Shown one piece after another: positions 52,279-60,897 of a DNA stretch of 64,000 nt (position 1 is its first letter; the number at the start of each line of letters is the position of its first letter). The stretch comes from Lachnospiraceae bacterium EP-SM-12S-S03 (GTDB lineage Bacteria; Bacillota; Clostridia; Lachnospirales; Lachnospiraceae), in the NCBI GenBank assembly GCA_020540725.1, contig JAJBSL010000003.1, forward strand, positions 85,856-149,855. The letters run 5' to 3'. Both the position numbers and the translations under genes were made by a program. The notes below the pieces were generated by a model. The model had not been told where the DNA came from, made no database searches, and saw nothing but the letters and a program-made list of their open reading frames with translations.

Positions 52279-52794
52279 TTAATGATCCTCTTCTTCTTTC
52301 TTATGCAGCATTAAAATACCAAAAACAATCACTCCAACTCCAATAATACCCGCTGACACAAGATTTGTTATGTTGTAAACCGCATTATACATGAAATTCG
52401 GAATAACATTCCAGAACACCGACATCACTTCACGGCCTACTATACATACGCCTATAAAAATCAGAAATCCGGCAATCAGTGTGCGGTACTTTTCAAAAAG
52501 TTCTTTGCGATTTTCCATCATATAGTCTAAATTGAATAAGTATCTATCCTCTTCTGCCTGAAAATCTTCTTCTGACATATTCTTCAGATTATGTGTATGA
52601 AAAAAACTATAGAACCAGACAATTGGTAATAAGGTGACGATCCATTCAAATCCTGTCAGAGCTGTGACTGCTACAATTCCCCAGAACACGATCATAATAC
52701 TAAGCCCTTGCTTTTCAAATCCCATGTTCAGTTCTCCTGCCCCCGGTATTAAAGAACATATAAAATTAATAAATCCTTTCTTTTGTTTTTTCAT
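52279..52794 (-). CDS. Membrane protein of unknown function
   Basis: A 171-aa protein with four hydrophobic segments: FINFICSLIPGAGELNMGF (TM2-like), IMIVFWGIVAVTALTGF, LIAGFLIFIGVCIVG and AGIIGVGVIVFGILML. A charged stretch lies between the second and third. The N-terminal part resembles TM2-domain proteins. RBS GGAGG precedes the chosen ATG. It is coupled to the Nudix gene downstream. No specific function is recognised. Confidence 0.75.
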   Translation of the reverse strand: MKKQKKGFINFICSLIPGAGELNMGFEKQGLSIMIVFWGIVAVTALTGFEWIVTLLPIVWFYSFFHTHNLKNMSEEDFQAEEDRYLFNLDYMMENRKELFEKYRTLIAGFLIFIGVCIVGREVMSVFWNVIPNFMYNAVYNITNLVSAGIIGVGVIVFGILMLHKKEEEDH

Positions 52795-52899
52795 TGCACT
52801 TCCTCCAATCAAACTTATCTTTTACTTGATTAAAAGTATAATCTGAAAAAGTTAGGATTCCTTGTTGAAATCTTTAAGTTTTCCTTAATATTGGTACAA

Positions 52900-53955
52900 T
52901 TATTTTCCAAATATCAAATCCTGCTGCGTCACCTTGATGTTTCCTAACGCCTTGATGAAACTTTCCCCAATCTTTTCCAACGGAATAGATGCAACCGCAT
53001 CCGTTAATACAGTAAACTGTCTTGCTGAAAAAAGCAATGTGATGGCAACGCAGAATGCGAGTAACATCGCAGACTCTGCCAATGTATTTACTCCGCTTAA
53101 TATACCGGATGTCCCCTTCATAAAAGAATATATGAGTCCGTGGAACAAATACACCGCCATGGTCCTCGTTCCGATATAAGAGACCTTCGCCTCCTTTTCA
53201 CTCATAAGCAACATGAGTCCAAACGTCATTCCAAATCCAATTGCATAGCAAATCAGTCTGACAAACATCCCTTCCACCATTCCTTGTCCGAGATACTCAT
53301 AATTATATCTTCCATAGAAAATTTTCGGTGAATAGTTTGTAGGAAAAATATTCAAAACAAATCCGCCAATCCATACCGCCACGCCTGCTCCTGCAATCCA
53401 TTGCCATTTCATGTTACGAAATCTTATAAGTTTCTCTCTTTCAAAATGAATTCCCGCCAGGAAAAACGGATAAAATACAAGCACGCGCGGTATACTTAAG
53501 AAATTATCGGAAATACCCGAACAACCAATCAAAAGCCCGGCTGCCACCGCAAAAATCATATGATATGGAATCTTTTTCACATATGGTGTAATCAGCCTCC
53601 AAATGAAAAGCGCCTGAATGTACCATAAGGAAAACTTCGGATGCAACAGATAAAGTTCTGTCGGTTTGTCAATCACATAAACATACAACAGATAATATAT
53701 CACTTCATATACAAGATATGGTACCAGTAATTTCTGCACTAATTTTCCAAAAGGAAGCTCCCTTTTTGAAAAATACCCGGATATAAAGATAAATGCCGGC
53801 ATATGAAAGGATACAATCACCCATTTCATATCGCCTAACAGCTCATTATTTTTGTAACTAAGCTCTATAAAATGCCCGATTACAACCAAAAGAACTAACA
53901 AGGCTTTATAATTATCAAATAAATAATCTCTTTGTTTTTGTCTCGTTGACATCAT
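52900..53955 (-). CDS. Acyltransferase family 3 membrane protein (O-acetyltransferase-like)
   Basis: About 351 aa with ten or so helices. The family-3 start is clear: DYLFDNYKALLVLLVVIGHF (conserved His), then VSFHMPAFIFISGYFSKREL. The Arg of the active region may be that in LVPYLVYEVIYYL or neighbouring segments. Members O-acetylate surface polysaccharides or peptidoglycan. The start was placed at 53955 (AGGAG five bases before); an adjacent ATG at 53952 is equally possible. It stands alone. Confidence 0.85.
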   Translation of the reverse strand: MMSTRQKQRDYLFDNYKALLVLLVVIGHFIELSYKNNELLGDMKWVIVSFHMPAFIFISGYFSKRELPFGKLVQKLLVPYLVYEVIYYLLYVYVIDKPTELYLLHPKFSLWYIQALFIWRLITPYVKKIPYHMIFAVAAGLLIGCSGISDNFLSIPRVLVFYPFFLAGIHFEREKLIRFRNMKWQWIAGAGVAVWIGGFVLNIFPTNYSPKIFYGRYNYEYLGQGMVEGMFVRLICYAIGFGMTFGLMLLMSEKEAKVSYIGTRTMAVYLFHGLIYSFMKGTSGILSGVNTLAESAMLLAFCVAITLLFSARQFTVLTDAVASIPLEKIGESFIKALGNIKVTQQDLIFGK

Positions 53956-54091
53956 TGTTACTCCTGATTCTTGTTTCTCTTTCGTTTTTTCAATCTTAAC
54001 CATTCTACACTTTCCAATTGTGAAGAACAAGAATCAAAACAGACAAAATTCGTAATCAAAATGTCATCTTTTTGTAATACTTTACAAATTC

Positions 54092-54835
54092 TTACGGGCA
54101 ATGGTATCTTGGCTTTCCTATGCTTCTCTTACCATACTCAATGGCCTCTCTCGGACAATCGCAAATGCACGCCATACAATGAGTGCAATGATCTCCCCAC
54201 TTTGGTTTCCCATTTTCAAGTTCCACATTATTTAACGGACAAACCCTTTCACATTTCCCACATCCAATACAGGAATCATCCACCGTAAATTTCTTTGCAT
54301 GTACAAAAATCCCGTAAAAGACTTTGTTTACAGGCGCGCTTTTTATCCAGTTTACAACTCCGGTCTTGTATTTTGGGAAGGGTCTCCCCACCTCTATATA
54401 ATAAGCAAGTTTTTCAATGACCGGAACCGCTTTTTTCACGATCAATTCAGATTCTTCTTTGTTCGGAACCGGAAACATAGCAATATAATTTTCGGGCATC
54501 ACAACTTCCGCACACCCACGGTAAATCATCTCTTTGCGCGCACAGAATTCTTTTGCATATTTCCCCGCATTCCCGATATCACTTCCGCAAGTCAGCATAA
54601 AATACATCTCTTTACTTCCGGTAAATGTAACCTTCTCCATCCATTCTTCCAGAAAATGCGGCATCTGCCAACCGTAGGTTGGGCACACGATAACAAATGG
54701 TTTCTCCGAATGAATTTCCCCGTAATCCTCGTGTTTTATTCGATCAAATACATTCATATATTCATCCTGAATTTTTCTCGCAAGTTTCCTTGCTACAAAA
54801 GCACTGTTTCCCGTTCCTGAAAAAAACAAAATCAT
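54092..54835 (-). CDS. EFR1-family flavodoxin-ferredoxin fusion protein
   Basis: A 247-aa protein. N-terminal flavodoxin-like domain: ILFFSGTGNSAFVARKLA (phosphate loop, residues 2-19) and CPTYGWQMPHFLEEW. The C-terminal 2[4Fe-4S] ferredoxin has clusters CIGCGKCERVCP and CTHCMACICDCP (about 190-235). An intact electron carrier, probably cytoplasmic. Partner unknown. The stop-to-start gap from the 2H phosphoesterase gene upstream is three bases, so they are co-transcribed. Confidence 0.92.
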   Translation of the reverse strand: MILFFSGTGNSAFVARKLARKIQDEYMNVFDRIKHEDYGEIHSEKPFVIVCPTYGWQMPHFLEEWMEKVTFTGSKEMYFMLTCGSDIGNAGKYAKEFCARKEMIYRGCAEVVMPENYIAMFPVPNKEESELIVKKAVPVIEKLAYYIEVGRPFPKYKTGVVNWIKSAPVNKVFYGIFVHAKKFTVDDSCIGCGKCERVCPLNNVELENGKPKWGDHCTHCMACICDCPREAIEYGKRSIGKPRYHCP

Positions 54836-54838
54836 AGT

Positions 54839-55384
54839 TTACTTTCCTCCTTGCTTCTCGTTTTTCAATTCCATACATATCAAATCTCTATGTGGGTTCG
54901 GTTTTGCAAGCCCTATATGTGTCACCTTACTTCCAAACATTCCGTAGTTATCCTGCAACACGTCAAATGCAATCTTCATTTCTTCTTTTGTCAGCTTTTT
55001 CCCGATTGTCGCATGGGGAAACCATTGAAATGGCTGATAAAATTTACTGATCTCCACACTGTCCATGCCAGAAAGAGTATCATAGATCTCTTTTGATAAC
55101 TTCGAAAGATATTCGTTCAATACCGGCGAGAGATAAATCACATATGGCAGAAATGTTCCAATCGAACACCATGTAATTTCCCCTTGCGGAAGATCCGCAA
55201 ATTTCCCTCGCAAAAGTTCCTGTACTTTTTTCTCGTCCCGCGTCTCGAATGCCGAGATTGTCATATGCGGAGGTACCTTCCCATCTGTCATAAACCGATT
55301 TCCTGTTCGCTCTGCCACAATATCGATATAACGTTGTATTTTTTTATTCGTCGTATCATCAAAATATATAGAAATCAGATACAT
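54839..55384 (-). CDS. 2H phosphoesterase (2'-5' RNA ligase-like)
   Basis: A 181-aa protein with both His-x-Thr motifs of the 2H family: PPHMTISAF (about 38-46) and WFPHATIGKKL (about 121-131). The family acts on 2',3'-cyclic or 2'-5' phosphodiesters; the cellular substrate here is unknown. RBS AGGAG. Confidence 0.88.
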   Translation of the reverse strand: MYLISIYFDDTTNKKIQRYIDIVAERTGNRFMTDGKVPPHMTISAFETRDEKKVQELLRGKFADLPQGEITWCSIGTFLPYVIYLSPVLNEYLSKLSKEIYDTLSGMDSVEISKFYQPFQWFPHATIGKKLTKEEMKIAFDVLQDNYGMFGSKVTHIGLAKPNPHRDLICMELKNEKQGGK

Positions 55385-55419
55385 GGTTCTACTCCTATCA
55401 TAATCTTTGTCATATAATC

Positions 55420-55560
55420 CTCTTCTTTCGCAATCACATTGACAAGGAACTGATTTCTCAAAGCGACTATCATTATCTGGAAGAAGCTATTTTTGCTGTC
55501 TCATCAAAGACTCATGGCAAGGGTATCGGGACAAGACGCTGCCACAATTCCAATTCTTAA
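55420..55560 (+). pseudogene. Possible C-terminal remnant of a GHKL-type sensor kinase
   Basis: An open plus-strand frame without a start codon reads YHYLEEAIFAVSSKTHGKGI and GTRRCHNSNS, then stops. SKTHGKGIGTR resembles the G2 box near the end of GHKL histidine kinases. It lies in the gap between two minus-strand genes. The identification is weak. Confidence 0.25.
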
Positions 55561-55595
55561 TTTTCTTTTATTCCCTTCCATTTTCCCATCCTATC

Positions 55596-56507
55596 TCATA
55601 TGCAATTCTCGTTTAATTTTTTCTCTCGATATTTCTTAGGTGTCATTTGAAAATATTCCTTAAACTTCCGACAAAAATATGTTGTGCTCATAAAACCACA
55701 TTCCTCTGCGATTACGGAAATTGTCTTTTCAGTCACAACAAGTAAGTTTGCCGCCTTCGTAAGCCGGTACTCGATCAGATATGAAACCGGAGAGATATGC
55801 AATGTTTTCCGAAATATCTGTAATGCACTATTTTTGCTGATTGCTATAGAAGCCGCAATATCATCTAAAGAAATCTGCTCACCAAAATGTTCATGTATAT
55901 ACTGCATCATAATATGCAGTTTCGATTGCTGACTCTTTCTATGTTGTTTCCCTTGATGCAAATCTTCATATGCAAGATTTTGACATAAAAGTTCCCACAA
56001 CTGATACAACAACATCACTGTCCTTATTTCAACATTTACTGTCTTGCTTTGTATCTCAAATATTTTCTTTAGAATCTTTAACACTTCCTGCTGCCATATA
56101 ACTCCCGGCTCAAACACTTGATATGCAAGAGAGGAATTTAATACTGGAAACACATATTTCTGGTAAATTCTCCTCTCTGGGCTTCCCAATAGTTCCAAAC
56201 GAAACACAATATTGGGCACCAACACAGATTCCTGTGCCTCATACCGATGAAGAACCCCGCTATTTACAAACATTCCTTGCCCTTGACTCAATTGAATTTT
56301 ATCGGAACCGACATAACAATGCACCATTCCCTTCTCCACATACAAGAATTCTACCTCCGGGTGCCAGTGCCAATTGATACAGTGAAAATCAAACTCCCAC
56401 ACATCTTCCAAATAATAAGCAAACGGATATTCATTACTCCCATGCTTCTGTTCTTCCAGATACGTATCATCCGTAACTGTTATCAACCCGTTTTTTTCCA
56501 CTTCCAT
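55596..56507 (-). CDS. AraC-family transcriptional regulator
   Basis: A 303-aa protein. N-terminal cupin (about 35-120) with HWHPEVEFLYVEKGMVHCYV; C-terminal AraC double helix-turn-helix (about 200-300) with SLDDIAASIAISKNSALQIF and IAEECGFMSTTYFCRKFKEY, ending TPKKYREKKL. Divergent from an MFS transporter gene with about 148 bases between, so it probably controls that gene in response to a sugar-like ligand. Confidence 0.93.
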   Translation of the reverse strand: MEVEKNGLITVTDDTYLEEQKHGSNEYPFAYYLEDVWEFDFHCINWHWHPEVEFLYVEKGMVHCYVGSDKIQLSQGQGMFVNSGVLHRYEAQESVLVPNIVFRLELLGSPERRIYQKYVFPVLNSSLAYQVFEPGVIWQQEVLKILKKIFEIQSKTVNVEIRTVMLLYQLWELLCQNLAYEDLHQGKQHRKSQQSKLHIMMQYIHEHFGEQISLDDIAASIAISKNSALQIFRKTLHISPVSYLIEYRLTKAANLLVVTEKTISVIAEECGFMSTTYFCRKFKEYFQMTPKKYREKKLNENCI

Positions 56508-56655
56508 AATTCACTCCAAAATCTCTTGTCCAACCCTTTTCTGATGATATTATACTATATTTAAGTGAATTTATGCAATTACATCCCCTAATTATAGTGA
56601 TATAATACAAGTCAAAATGAAACAATACACTAAAATAAAACAAAGGAATTATATT

Positions 56656-57840
56656 ATGGATCAGAAATACAATAAAACTATTTATGCCTGCTTTGCCGGA
56701 TACATTGTCCAGGCAATTATAAATAATTTCGTACCCTTACTATTTTTGACTTTTCAGAGAAGCTACAATATCCCACTTTCCCAAATTACAATGCTTGTGA
56801 TCTTTAACTTCGGGGTTCAACTTCTTGTAGATTTGCTGGCAATCGGCTTTGTGGATAAAATTGGCTATCGTCTCTCTATGATACTGGCGCATATCTGTTC
56901 CGCTGCCGGATTGATATTCTTAACAATTTTACCGGAAATCTTCCCATCCACTTTTCTCGGCATTCTGATTTCAGTCATCATTTATGCCATTGGAGGAGGA
57001 CTTCTTGAAGTATTAGTCAGTCCGATTGTAGAATCCTGCCCTTCCAAAAATAAAGAAAAAGCGATGAGTATGCTGCATTCCTTCTACTGTTGGGGACATG
57101 TAGGTGTGATACTGTTTTCCACCTTGTTCTTCCACTTCTTCGGTACGAATAACTGGAAAATACTAACGCTCATCTGGTCTATTCTCCCAATCCTGAATAC
57201 ATTTTCCTTCACGAAAGTGCCGCTTGTATCTATGTTTGAAGAAAATGATACTGGACTTAGCATAAAAGAATTCTTCAAAAATAAAATTTTCTGGCTGTTA
57301 TTGATTATGATGGTTTGTGCCGGTGCAAGCGAACAAGCCGTCAGCCAGTGGGCTTCCACCTTCGCAGAAAAAGGTCTTGGCATTTCTAAAACGTTGGGAG
57401 ATCTGGCCGGTCCTATGTCCTTCGCCATCCTCATGGGAACTTCAAGATTGTTTTTCGGAAAATATGGTGACAAGATCAAACTGGATAAATTCATGGTTTA
57501 CAGTACCTTGCTCTGTATCTTATCCTACCTCGGTATTGCGCTGTTTCCACTTCCACAATTAAGCCTTATATCTTGTGCCCTTTGTGGACTTTCTGTCGGA
57601 ATCATGTGGCCGGGAAGCTTTAGCAAAGCGGCCGCTGCCATGCCAAAAGGTGGTACCGCTATGTTCGCTCTTCTCGCCCTCGGAGGAGACTTAGGATGTT
57701 CCGGTGGCCCTGCACTGGTTGGTATGGTATCTGATTCTTTCGATGACAATCTCAAACTCGGAATCCTCGCCGGAACTATATTCCCTGTTTTACTATTACT
57801 GGGACTTCTAAAACTTATAAAAATTCCCAAAAATCTGTAA
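56656..57840 (+). CDS. Major facilitator superfamily transporter (sugar permease-like)
   Basis: A 394-aa protein with about 12 helices. MFS features: LAIGFVDKIGYRLSMI after helix 2 (Asp/Arg loop), LFFGKYGDKIKLDKFMVY after helix 8, and the glycine-rich IYAIGGGLLEVLVSPIVE. It resembles the FHS/fucose-permease and NarK-like branch. The ATG at 56656 follows AAAGGA; an upstream ATG at 56617 lacks a site. Likely target of the divergent AraC regulator. Confidence 0.88.
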   Translation: MDQKYNKTIYACFAGYIVQAIINNFVPLLFLTFQRSYNIPLSQITMLVIFNFGVQLLVDLLAIGFVDKIGYRLSMILAHICSAAGLIFLTILPEIFPSTFLGILISVIIYAIGGGLLEVLVSPIVESCPSKNKEKAMSMLHSFYCWGHVGVILFSTLFFHFFGTNNWKILTLIWSILPILNTFSFTKVPLVSMFEENDTGLSIKEFFKNKIFWLLLIMMVCAGASEQAVSQWASTFAEKGLGISKTLGDLAGPMSFAILMGTSRLFFGKYGDKIKLDKFMVYSTLLCILSYLGIALFPLPQLSLISCALCGLSVGIMWPGSFSKAAAAMPKGGTAMFALLALGGDLGCSGGPALVGMVSDSFDDNLKLGILAGTIFPVLLLLGLLKLIKIPKNL

Positions 57841-57870
57841 GTTCCCCATATGAACCATTTGCAGAACGTA

Positions 57871-57895
57871 AAAAAGTGTGCTAAGCACACTTTTT
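57871..57895. terminator. Bidirectional terminator between the MFS and GNAT genes
   Basis: AAAAAGTGTGCT / AGCACACTTTTT around a central A, with T-runs on both strands. The GNAT stop codon lies within its last bases. Confidence 0.88.
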
Positions 57896-58472
57896 ACACC
57901 CTCGCAATTACTCTGCCTCTTTTCGGATTCTCCAACACATAATACTTCGAAAGTCTTTCCTCCCCATGTAATGTCTTTCTCATAGCTTCTTTTATAAATT
58001 GGAAACCGCTTTTTTCAATCACTCTTTGAGACTGAAGATTTCTAATCCAATGGCTACATATCAGATAATCGTAGTTTTCATCCTCAAAGCAAAATTCTAT
58101 CACCCGTTTTACTGCTTCCGGCATCAATCCTTTTCCCCAGTATTTTTTACTTAGAACATAACCAACCTCTCTTCCAATCCAATTCTCATACTTTTCGCTT
58201 AGTAAAAGACTCATATTCTCCAGCCCTAAGGAACCGATGACCTTATGATTCTCTTTTAATTCCAAAGCAAATGTCTTCTTCTCTCTGATAAACATCTCCA
58301 AAATCGTCTTCGATTCCTGAAGTGACTTGTGCGATTCCCATCCCGCCATCTGTCCGACACCGTCCACCTTCGCATATTCGTAAAAATCTTCTAAATCCGT
58401 TTCTTTCCAGGCTCTAAGTATCAATCGTTCCGTCTCAAGTACCACATTTGTCAAATCCACTACCGCATTCAT
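57894..58472 (-). CDS. GNAT acetyltransferase (RimJ/RimL type)
   Basis: A 192-aa protein. LETERLILRAWKETDLEDFY is the RimJ/L opening; acetyl-CoA loop YVLSKKYWGKGLMPEAVKRV (about 117-136); HWIRNLQSQRVIEKSGFQFI follows. These enzymes acetylate protein N-termini or small molecules. It is expressed from a promoter in a repeat also found upstream of both Rpn-type genes. Confidence 0.9.
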   Translation of the reverse strand: MNAVVDLTNVVLETERLILRAWKETDLEDFYEYAKVDGVGQMAGWESHKSLQESKTILEMFIREKKTFALELKENHKVIGSLGLENMSLLLSEKYENWIGREVGYVLSKKYWGKGLMPEAVKRVIEFCFEDENYDYLICSHWIRNLQSQRVIEKSGFQFIKEAMRKTLHGEERLSKYYVLENPKRGRVIARV

Positions 58473-58486
58473 GCTCTCACCCCTTT

Positions 58487-58533
58487 TGTTTTTATGATAG
58501 CAAAAATACTGATTTCACACAATGGTATTCTTG
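58487..58533 (-). repeat. Promoter-containing repeat, copy A (upstream of GNAT)
   Basis: Includes TTGTGT (58517-58522), 17-base spacer, TATCAT (58494-58499) on the minus strand. About 45 bases are shared with 60618-60665 and 62375-62420, where the boxes are TTGTCT and TATCAT with the same spacing. Confidence 0.75.
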
Positions 58534-58534
58534 C

Positions 58535-58563
58535 AAAATGCCGCCCTATATAGGAGCGACACT
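58535..58563 (-). terminator. Terminator of the 47-aa gene
   Basis: On the minus strand AGTGTCGCTCC / GGGCGGCATT (with G-U pairs) around TATATA, followed by TTGC. Almost the same hairpin is found after VanZ at 60859-60886. Confidence 0.6.
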
Positions 58564-58576
58564 CTGCATCTTATCA

Positions 58577-58720
58577 TTACACTTGTCTTATTTTCACATC
58601 TACCGCCTCTTTGCGGACATTGTGACGTTGGTTCTGATTCTCCGGCTTTACCTTTTGAGTAATGCCGTTGAATTTGTTCTCACTTTTTGTTCTAGCTTTC
58701 CGTTCCTCTTTCTTATTCAT
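58577..58720 (-). CDS. Small basic protein (47 aa), CPC_1213-like
   Basis: ATG at 58718-58720 with GGGGTGA upstream, TAA at 58577-58579. It begins MNKKEERKARTKSENKFNGI and continues with VKPENQNQRHNVRKEA; very basic and hydrophilic, like small CPC_1213-type proteins of Clostridia. It lies between a Nudix gene and its own hairpin terminator. Function unknown. The 310-base gap between 58472 and 58783 is otherwise promoter and terminator. Confidence 0.6.
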   Translation of the reverse strand: MNKKEERKARTKSENKFNGITQKVKPENQNQRHNVRKEAVDVKIRQV

Positions 58721-58782
58721 CCAATCACCCCATGAGTAGTCTTTACAGCTTGCAGAAGATTATGCATAACTTTTTTATATTA

Positions 58783-59274
58783 CTATATTCCTAACTCCTT
58801 CATTAGTTGCAACGTTCTTTCAGCCGCCATTTCCTGTTCATCTATCTCCAGCAAAAAATTTCTATCCACCCATTTATACTCTATTGTCTCACCTTCTTGC
58901 AGAGTAATTGCGTCTTTTTTGCAATTAGTAACACATAAGTATTCAATATAGAGTGATTGATGTTTCTCATGCACAATTCTTTTCATTTCTTTTAGAGTTT
59001 GACTTTCTATTCCGGTTTCTTCCTTCAATTCTCGATTTGCTGCCATCAAAGGAGGCTCTCCTTTCAATGCTGCCCCCCCCGCTGTCAATTCCCACATACC
59101 GCCACGGTGCTTTTTCCGATCTCTTCTCATAAGCAAATATGTATTATCTGTATGTTTTACTATTATTTCGCAAACCAAGTGATAAGCTCCATCTGGTATT
59201 GGTTCTCCTCTTACTAGAATAATATTGGGAATTCTATTGAATTTGTTATCATAAGCATCCCACAATTCAATCAT
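58783..59274 (-). CDS. Nudix hydrolase
   Basis: A 163-aa protein. Nudix box GGAALKGEPPLMAANRELKE followed by ETGI (about 66-89). HRGGMWELTAGG before it and YEYKWVDRNFL-like segments after it are typical of the isopentenyl-diphosphate-isomerase-like/YfcD side of the family. RBS AGGAGG. Substrate unknown. Confidence 0.9.
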   Translation of the reverse strand: MIELWDAYDNKFNRIPNIILVRGEPIPDGAYHLVCEIIVKHTDNTYLLMRRDRKKHRGGMWELTAGGAALKGEPPLMAANRELKEETGIESQTLKEMKRIVHEKHQSLYIEYLCVTNCKKDAITLQEGETIEYKWVDRNFLLEIDEQEMAAERTLQLMKELGI

Positions 59275-59312
59275 AGTATTTTCCTCCTACACAAGCGCTT
59301 AAAAGCATGATT

Positions 59313-59613
59313 CTATAATAATAATTCAAATTCTATTTCATGACGTAAGGGTATAGTATCTTCGCCAATTAAAGGGATCTCAGGTTTTAATTTTCTCGAA
59401 ATATCCAAAGCATTACGAAACAAATGTGCCATATTAAAGCCTCTTTTTTGATAAAACCGGATGGCATTTGTATTATCATTGGTTGTAACAAGAATAATCT
59501 TCTGCAGCTTTCTCTCTTTTCCCTCTAATGATCATCATTGTAGTATACCAATGCTCTTTAATAAATTCATTGACCAAATCTCTGTTCTTGCTATTAATTC
59601 TTTCGCACTTCAT
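59313..59613 (-). pseudogene. GNAT acetyltransferase pseudogene with internal deletion
   Basis: The minus strand starts MKCERINSKNRDLVNEFIKE with HWYTTMMIIRGK. After a break in the middle it continues KKIILVTTNDNTNAIRFYQK, then RGFNMAHLFRNALDISRKLK and a normal end (PLRHEIEFELLL, stop at 59313-59315). The termini belong to one GNAT family, but only about 300 of some 500 expected bases remain and the acetyl-CoA loop is missing. It abuts the 3' end of the Rpn-type gene. Confidence 0.8.
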
Positions 59614-59616
59614 TTT

Positions 59617-60579
59617 CTAATTTTTCGTTTCCTTACTCTTCATAAGTTCCCTGTAAATCTGCTCCACATCACATTCCGATTTTTGAGAAACTGCAATATC
59701 ATAAATCTTCTGTACGATTTCCTCATCTTCCTCCAACATATCCGCTATCTCCGAAACTGTACAATTCTTCTGAATCTTTCTTAAAATCTTAGAAATCAAA
59801 TTTTGATATCTGCCTTCTTCTCTTCCTTCTTCTCTGCCTTCTTCTCGCAACATCTGCCCTAATCTTGTCATTCTCATCATCTCCCTTATCTCATCCATCT
59901 CTACATTTTCCAAAAACTTCTCTGCCATTGCATATACCACCGATTCTATTTTCTCTACTTCATTCTTCGGGATGTCTTCCTCAGCTTTCCTTGAAAGTTC
60001 TAACGCTTTCTTGATTCTGTCTTTTTGACTCATGTCACCGCCCATCAAAGGACAAAGAGTCAATGGAACTAAATCTTCTTTCGTCAATTTCTCTCCAACA
60101 TCAATTTTTTCCTGAAGTTTTCTCATCAATTCGTCTATATTAAACTTTGTCATAATAATTGGTTGAATTCGGTATGTATTCACTCCTTCTGTAAACTCCG
60201 TCATTGGATTTTGAATCTTTCCGGAAAATAATACATATGTTGTGATTTTTACCTTGTATTGGTAACTCGTTACCGCCTCATATACACGAAATCTTTTTAA
60301 TCCTTCTAGTCCTTCATTCTTACTTTGAAATTCAAAGTGAATCCACGAACCGTCCCCCATAACCAGATTGAGGTCCTGCAAAAGTTTCTTTAGTTCCAGA
60401 TGTACTGCCTCTGTCGGTGCAATAGCAACCGCTTTCCCCTTAATTCCAAAATAGGGCAAGAGTTCATCTTTGAAACATTGCATGACCGTCTTCATCACCG
60501 CATCTTCAACTTGGCTATAGCCGATATCCACCTCAAAAGTTCCTTCCCGTTGTTCTGTTTTTCTGTTGCGTTTACCCAT
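59617..60579 (-). CDS. Rpn-family recombination-promoting nuclease / PD-(D/E)XK transposase-like protein
   Basis: A 320-aa protein. The nuclease core has DGSWIHFEFQSKNEGLEGLK (Asp, then Glu-x-Gln; about 93-112). The tail holds EEGREEGREEGR, the repeat typical of Rpn proteins, followed by a short helical domain (VSEIADMLEEDEEIVQKIYD). Rpn proteins cut DNA and promote RecA-independent recombination. RBS GGAAGGG. A second copy at 61502-62336 is nearly identical but broken. Confidence 0.85.
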   Translation of the reverse strand: MGKRNRKTEQREGTFEVDIGYSQVEDAVMKTVMQCFKDELLPYFGIKGKAVAIAPTEAVHLELKKLLQDLNLVMGDGSWIHFEFQSKNEGLEGLKRFRVYEAVTSYQYKVKITTYVLFSGKIQNPMTEFTEGVNTYRIQPIIMTKFNIDELMRKLQEKIDVGEKLTKEDLVPLTLCPLMGGDMSQKDRIKKALELSRKAEEDIPKNEVEKIESVVYAMAEKFLENVEMDEIREMMRMTRLGQMLREEGREEGREEGRYQNLISKILRKIQKNCTVSEIADMLEEDEEIVQKIYDIAVSQKSECDVEQIYRELMKSKETKN

Positions 60580-60617
60580 TCATTGTCCCTTCCGTAAGAC
60601 TATATGGAAAACTATCC

Positions 60618-60665
60618 TTGTTTTTATGATAGCAAAAATGCCGATTCCAGACAATGGTATCCTTA
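60618..60665 (-). repeat. Promoter-containing repeat, copy B (upstream of intact Rpn gene)
   Basis: TTGTCT (60649-60654), 17-base spacer, TATCAT (60626-60631) on the minus strand. The rest of the gap to VanZ (60580-60897) holds only a gene fragment and a terminator. Confidence 0.75.
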
Positions 60666-60746
60666 CTTTTATTATTTTTTCTTTTCTCATTTTCAAATGT
60701 GAATATATTACGAAACAAAAGATTCGACATAGAAAATCTGAATTGT

Positions 60747-60863
60747 TCACTGAATAAAGATTTGCGATAGCTTCCCCATATAGTAACCATCGTCCGTGAT
60801 GTTTCTAATATAGCTTGAGAAATAGGGATTGTCAAGATGCTTTACATCATCTTCTATGTAAAA
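60747..60863 (-). pseudogene. C-terminal gene fragment of unrecognised family
   Basis: A minus-strand frame without a start reads EDDVKHLDNPYFSSYIRNIT, then DDGYYMGKLSQIFIQ and a stop at 60747-60749. It has the look of a protein C-terminus truncated on its 5' side by the VanZ terminator. An overlapping longer frame (60572-60835) has poor sequence character. Confidence 0.35.
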
Positions 60864-60886
60864 TGCCGCCCCATGAGAGCGACATT
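60859..60886 (-). terminator. Terminator after VanZ
   Basis: AATGTCGCTC / GGGCGGCATT with G-U pairs around a short loop, followed by TTA. It shares most of its sequence with the hairpin at 58535-58563. Confidence 0.6.
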
Positions 60887-60897
60887 CTGTCATATCT

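Noticed and set aside
60572-60835. 87-codon frame between Rpn and VanZ
   Set aside because: It runs through the promoter repeat and overlaps a better C-terminal fragment in another frame; no ribosome site.
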